Positions 63,889 to 64,000 of a stretch of DNA of 64,000 nt are shown here, piece by piece. How positions within the stretch are numbered: position 1 is the stretch's first letter; each line of letters begins with the position of its first letter. The notes under the pieces were generated by a model, which saw only the letters and a program-made list of their open reading frames with translations, was not told the origin of the DNA and did no database searches. Both the position numbers and the translations under genes were made by a program. The stretch spans positions 1-64,000 of the forward strand of contig NZ_MTAV01000127.1 in NCBI RefSeq assembly GCF_002154695.1, read 5' to 3'. Source of the DNA: Nostoc sp. T09 (GTDB lineage Bacteria; Cyanobacteriota; Cyanobacteriia; Cyanobacteriales; Nostocaceae).

Positions 63889-64000
63889 TTAATAGCCAAT
63901 GAGATGCAATACATCGCGCAGAACACTAAATCCTGCTAAATCCCACAACAAATAGGCGAGAAAACCGATAGCTGCCAAACGACCATTCCATAGTTCTGCT
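63889..64000 (-). CDS. High-light-inducible protein (HLIP), C-terminal part
   Basis: The frame enters from the right edge and ends at a TAA at 63889-63891. The visible 36 residues include AELWNGRLAAIGFLAYLLW, the E-x-x-N-x-R chlorophyll-binding helix of the Lhc/HLIP family, and end in VLRDVLHLIGY. HLIPs protect photosystem II assembly intermediates under light stress. The N-terminus is outside the window. Confidence 0.85.
   Translation of the reverse strand, partial: AELWNGRLAAIGFLAYLLWDLAGFSVLRDVLHLIGY

Overview
The window comes from a filamentous, Nostoc-like cyanobacterium. It has many copies of the HIP1 palindrome GCGATCGC, oxygenic photosynthesis genes (psbV, a psbV2-like gene, petE, petJ, chlD, a high-light-inducible protein), a SigF-type sigma factor, short ATGAC/CATTTGT repeat runs between genes, and much accessory material (Uma2 proteins, toxin-antitoxin pairs, TPR/NB-ARC genes). 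No phage, rRNA operon or CRISPR array was seen. One tRNA (Glu, anticodon TTC) is present.

Layout. 0.4-5.6 kb: prepilin peptidase, accD, an MFS transporter and a sugar-type binding lipoprotein. 5.6-13.9 kb: an accessory block of glycosyltransferases, Uma2 proteins and a Phd/PIN pair, ending in a truncated AAA+ gene. It lies between the binding lipoprotein and the two MalF/MalG-like permeases (13.9-15.6 kb) that probably belong with it. 16-19 kb: an electron-carrier cluster psbV, psbV2-like, petE, petJ. 19-31 kb: TonB-like protein, lipase, a divergent cytochrome b, a CPA antiporter, tRNA-Glu, a SRPBCC protein coupled to a GAF kinase without the usual phospho-accepting histidine, an HNH nuclease and a polysaccharide deacetylase. 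32-36 kb: decayed accessory genes (a PIN gene with an in-frame stop, a broken NB-ARC/TPR gene, a 21-bp repeat array) and a DUF4058 gene. 36-46 kb: pepP, an FG-GAP protein, an MBL-fold protein, trpG-dgkA-ybeY, a DUF3285 miniprotein, prfB with a programmed frameshift, a remarkable RF2 paralogue, and a Bax-inhibitor-1 protein. 46-53.5 kb: sigF, chlD, a Uma2 gene split by a 164-bp MITE, a nuclease-like gene, a HEPN-RNase III fusion and a sensor kinase. 54-58.5 kb: an NrtABD/CmpABD-like transporter and a universal-stress-like gene, each behind a ydaO-type (c-di-AMP) riboswitch. 59-63.8 kb: a five-gene unit of coiled-coil protein, OmpA-domain membrane protein, Rab-like GTPase, PAS-like protein and histidine kinase. 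The right edge holds the end of a high-light-inducible protein gene.

The strongest candidates for something undescribed are: (1) the RF2 paralogue at 44041-45145, which has lost both the GGQ and SPF motifs but keeps a full-length frame and the CTT-TGA-C frameshift site, so its synthesis may report on RF2 activity; (2) the OmpA/GTPase/PAS/kinase unit, whose first two proteins share an N-terminal motif; (3) the HEPN-RNase III fusion beside a PD-(D/E)XK-like gene; and (4) the paired c-di-AMP riboswitches on a nutrient ABC transporter and a stress gene.
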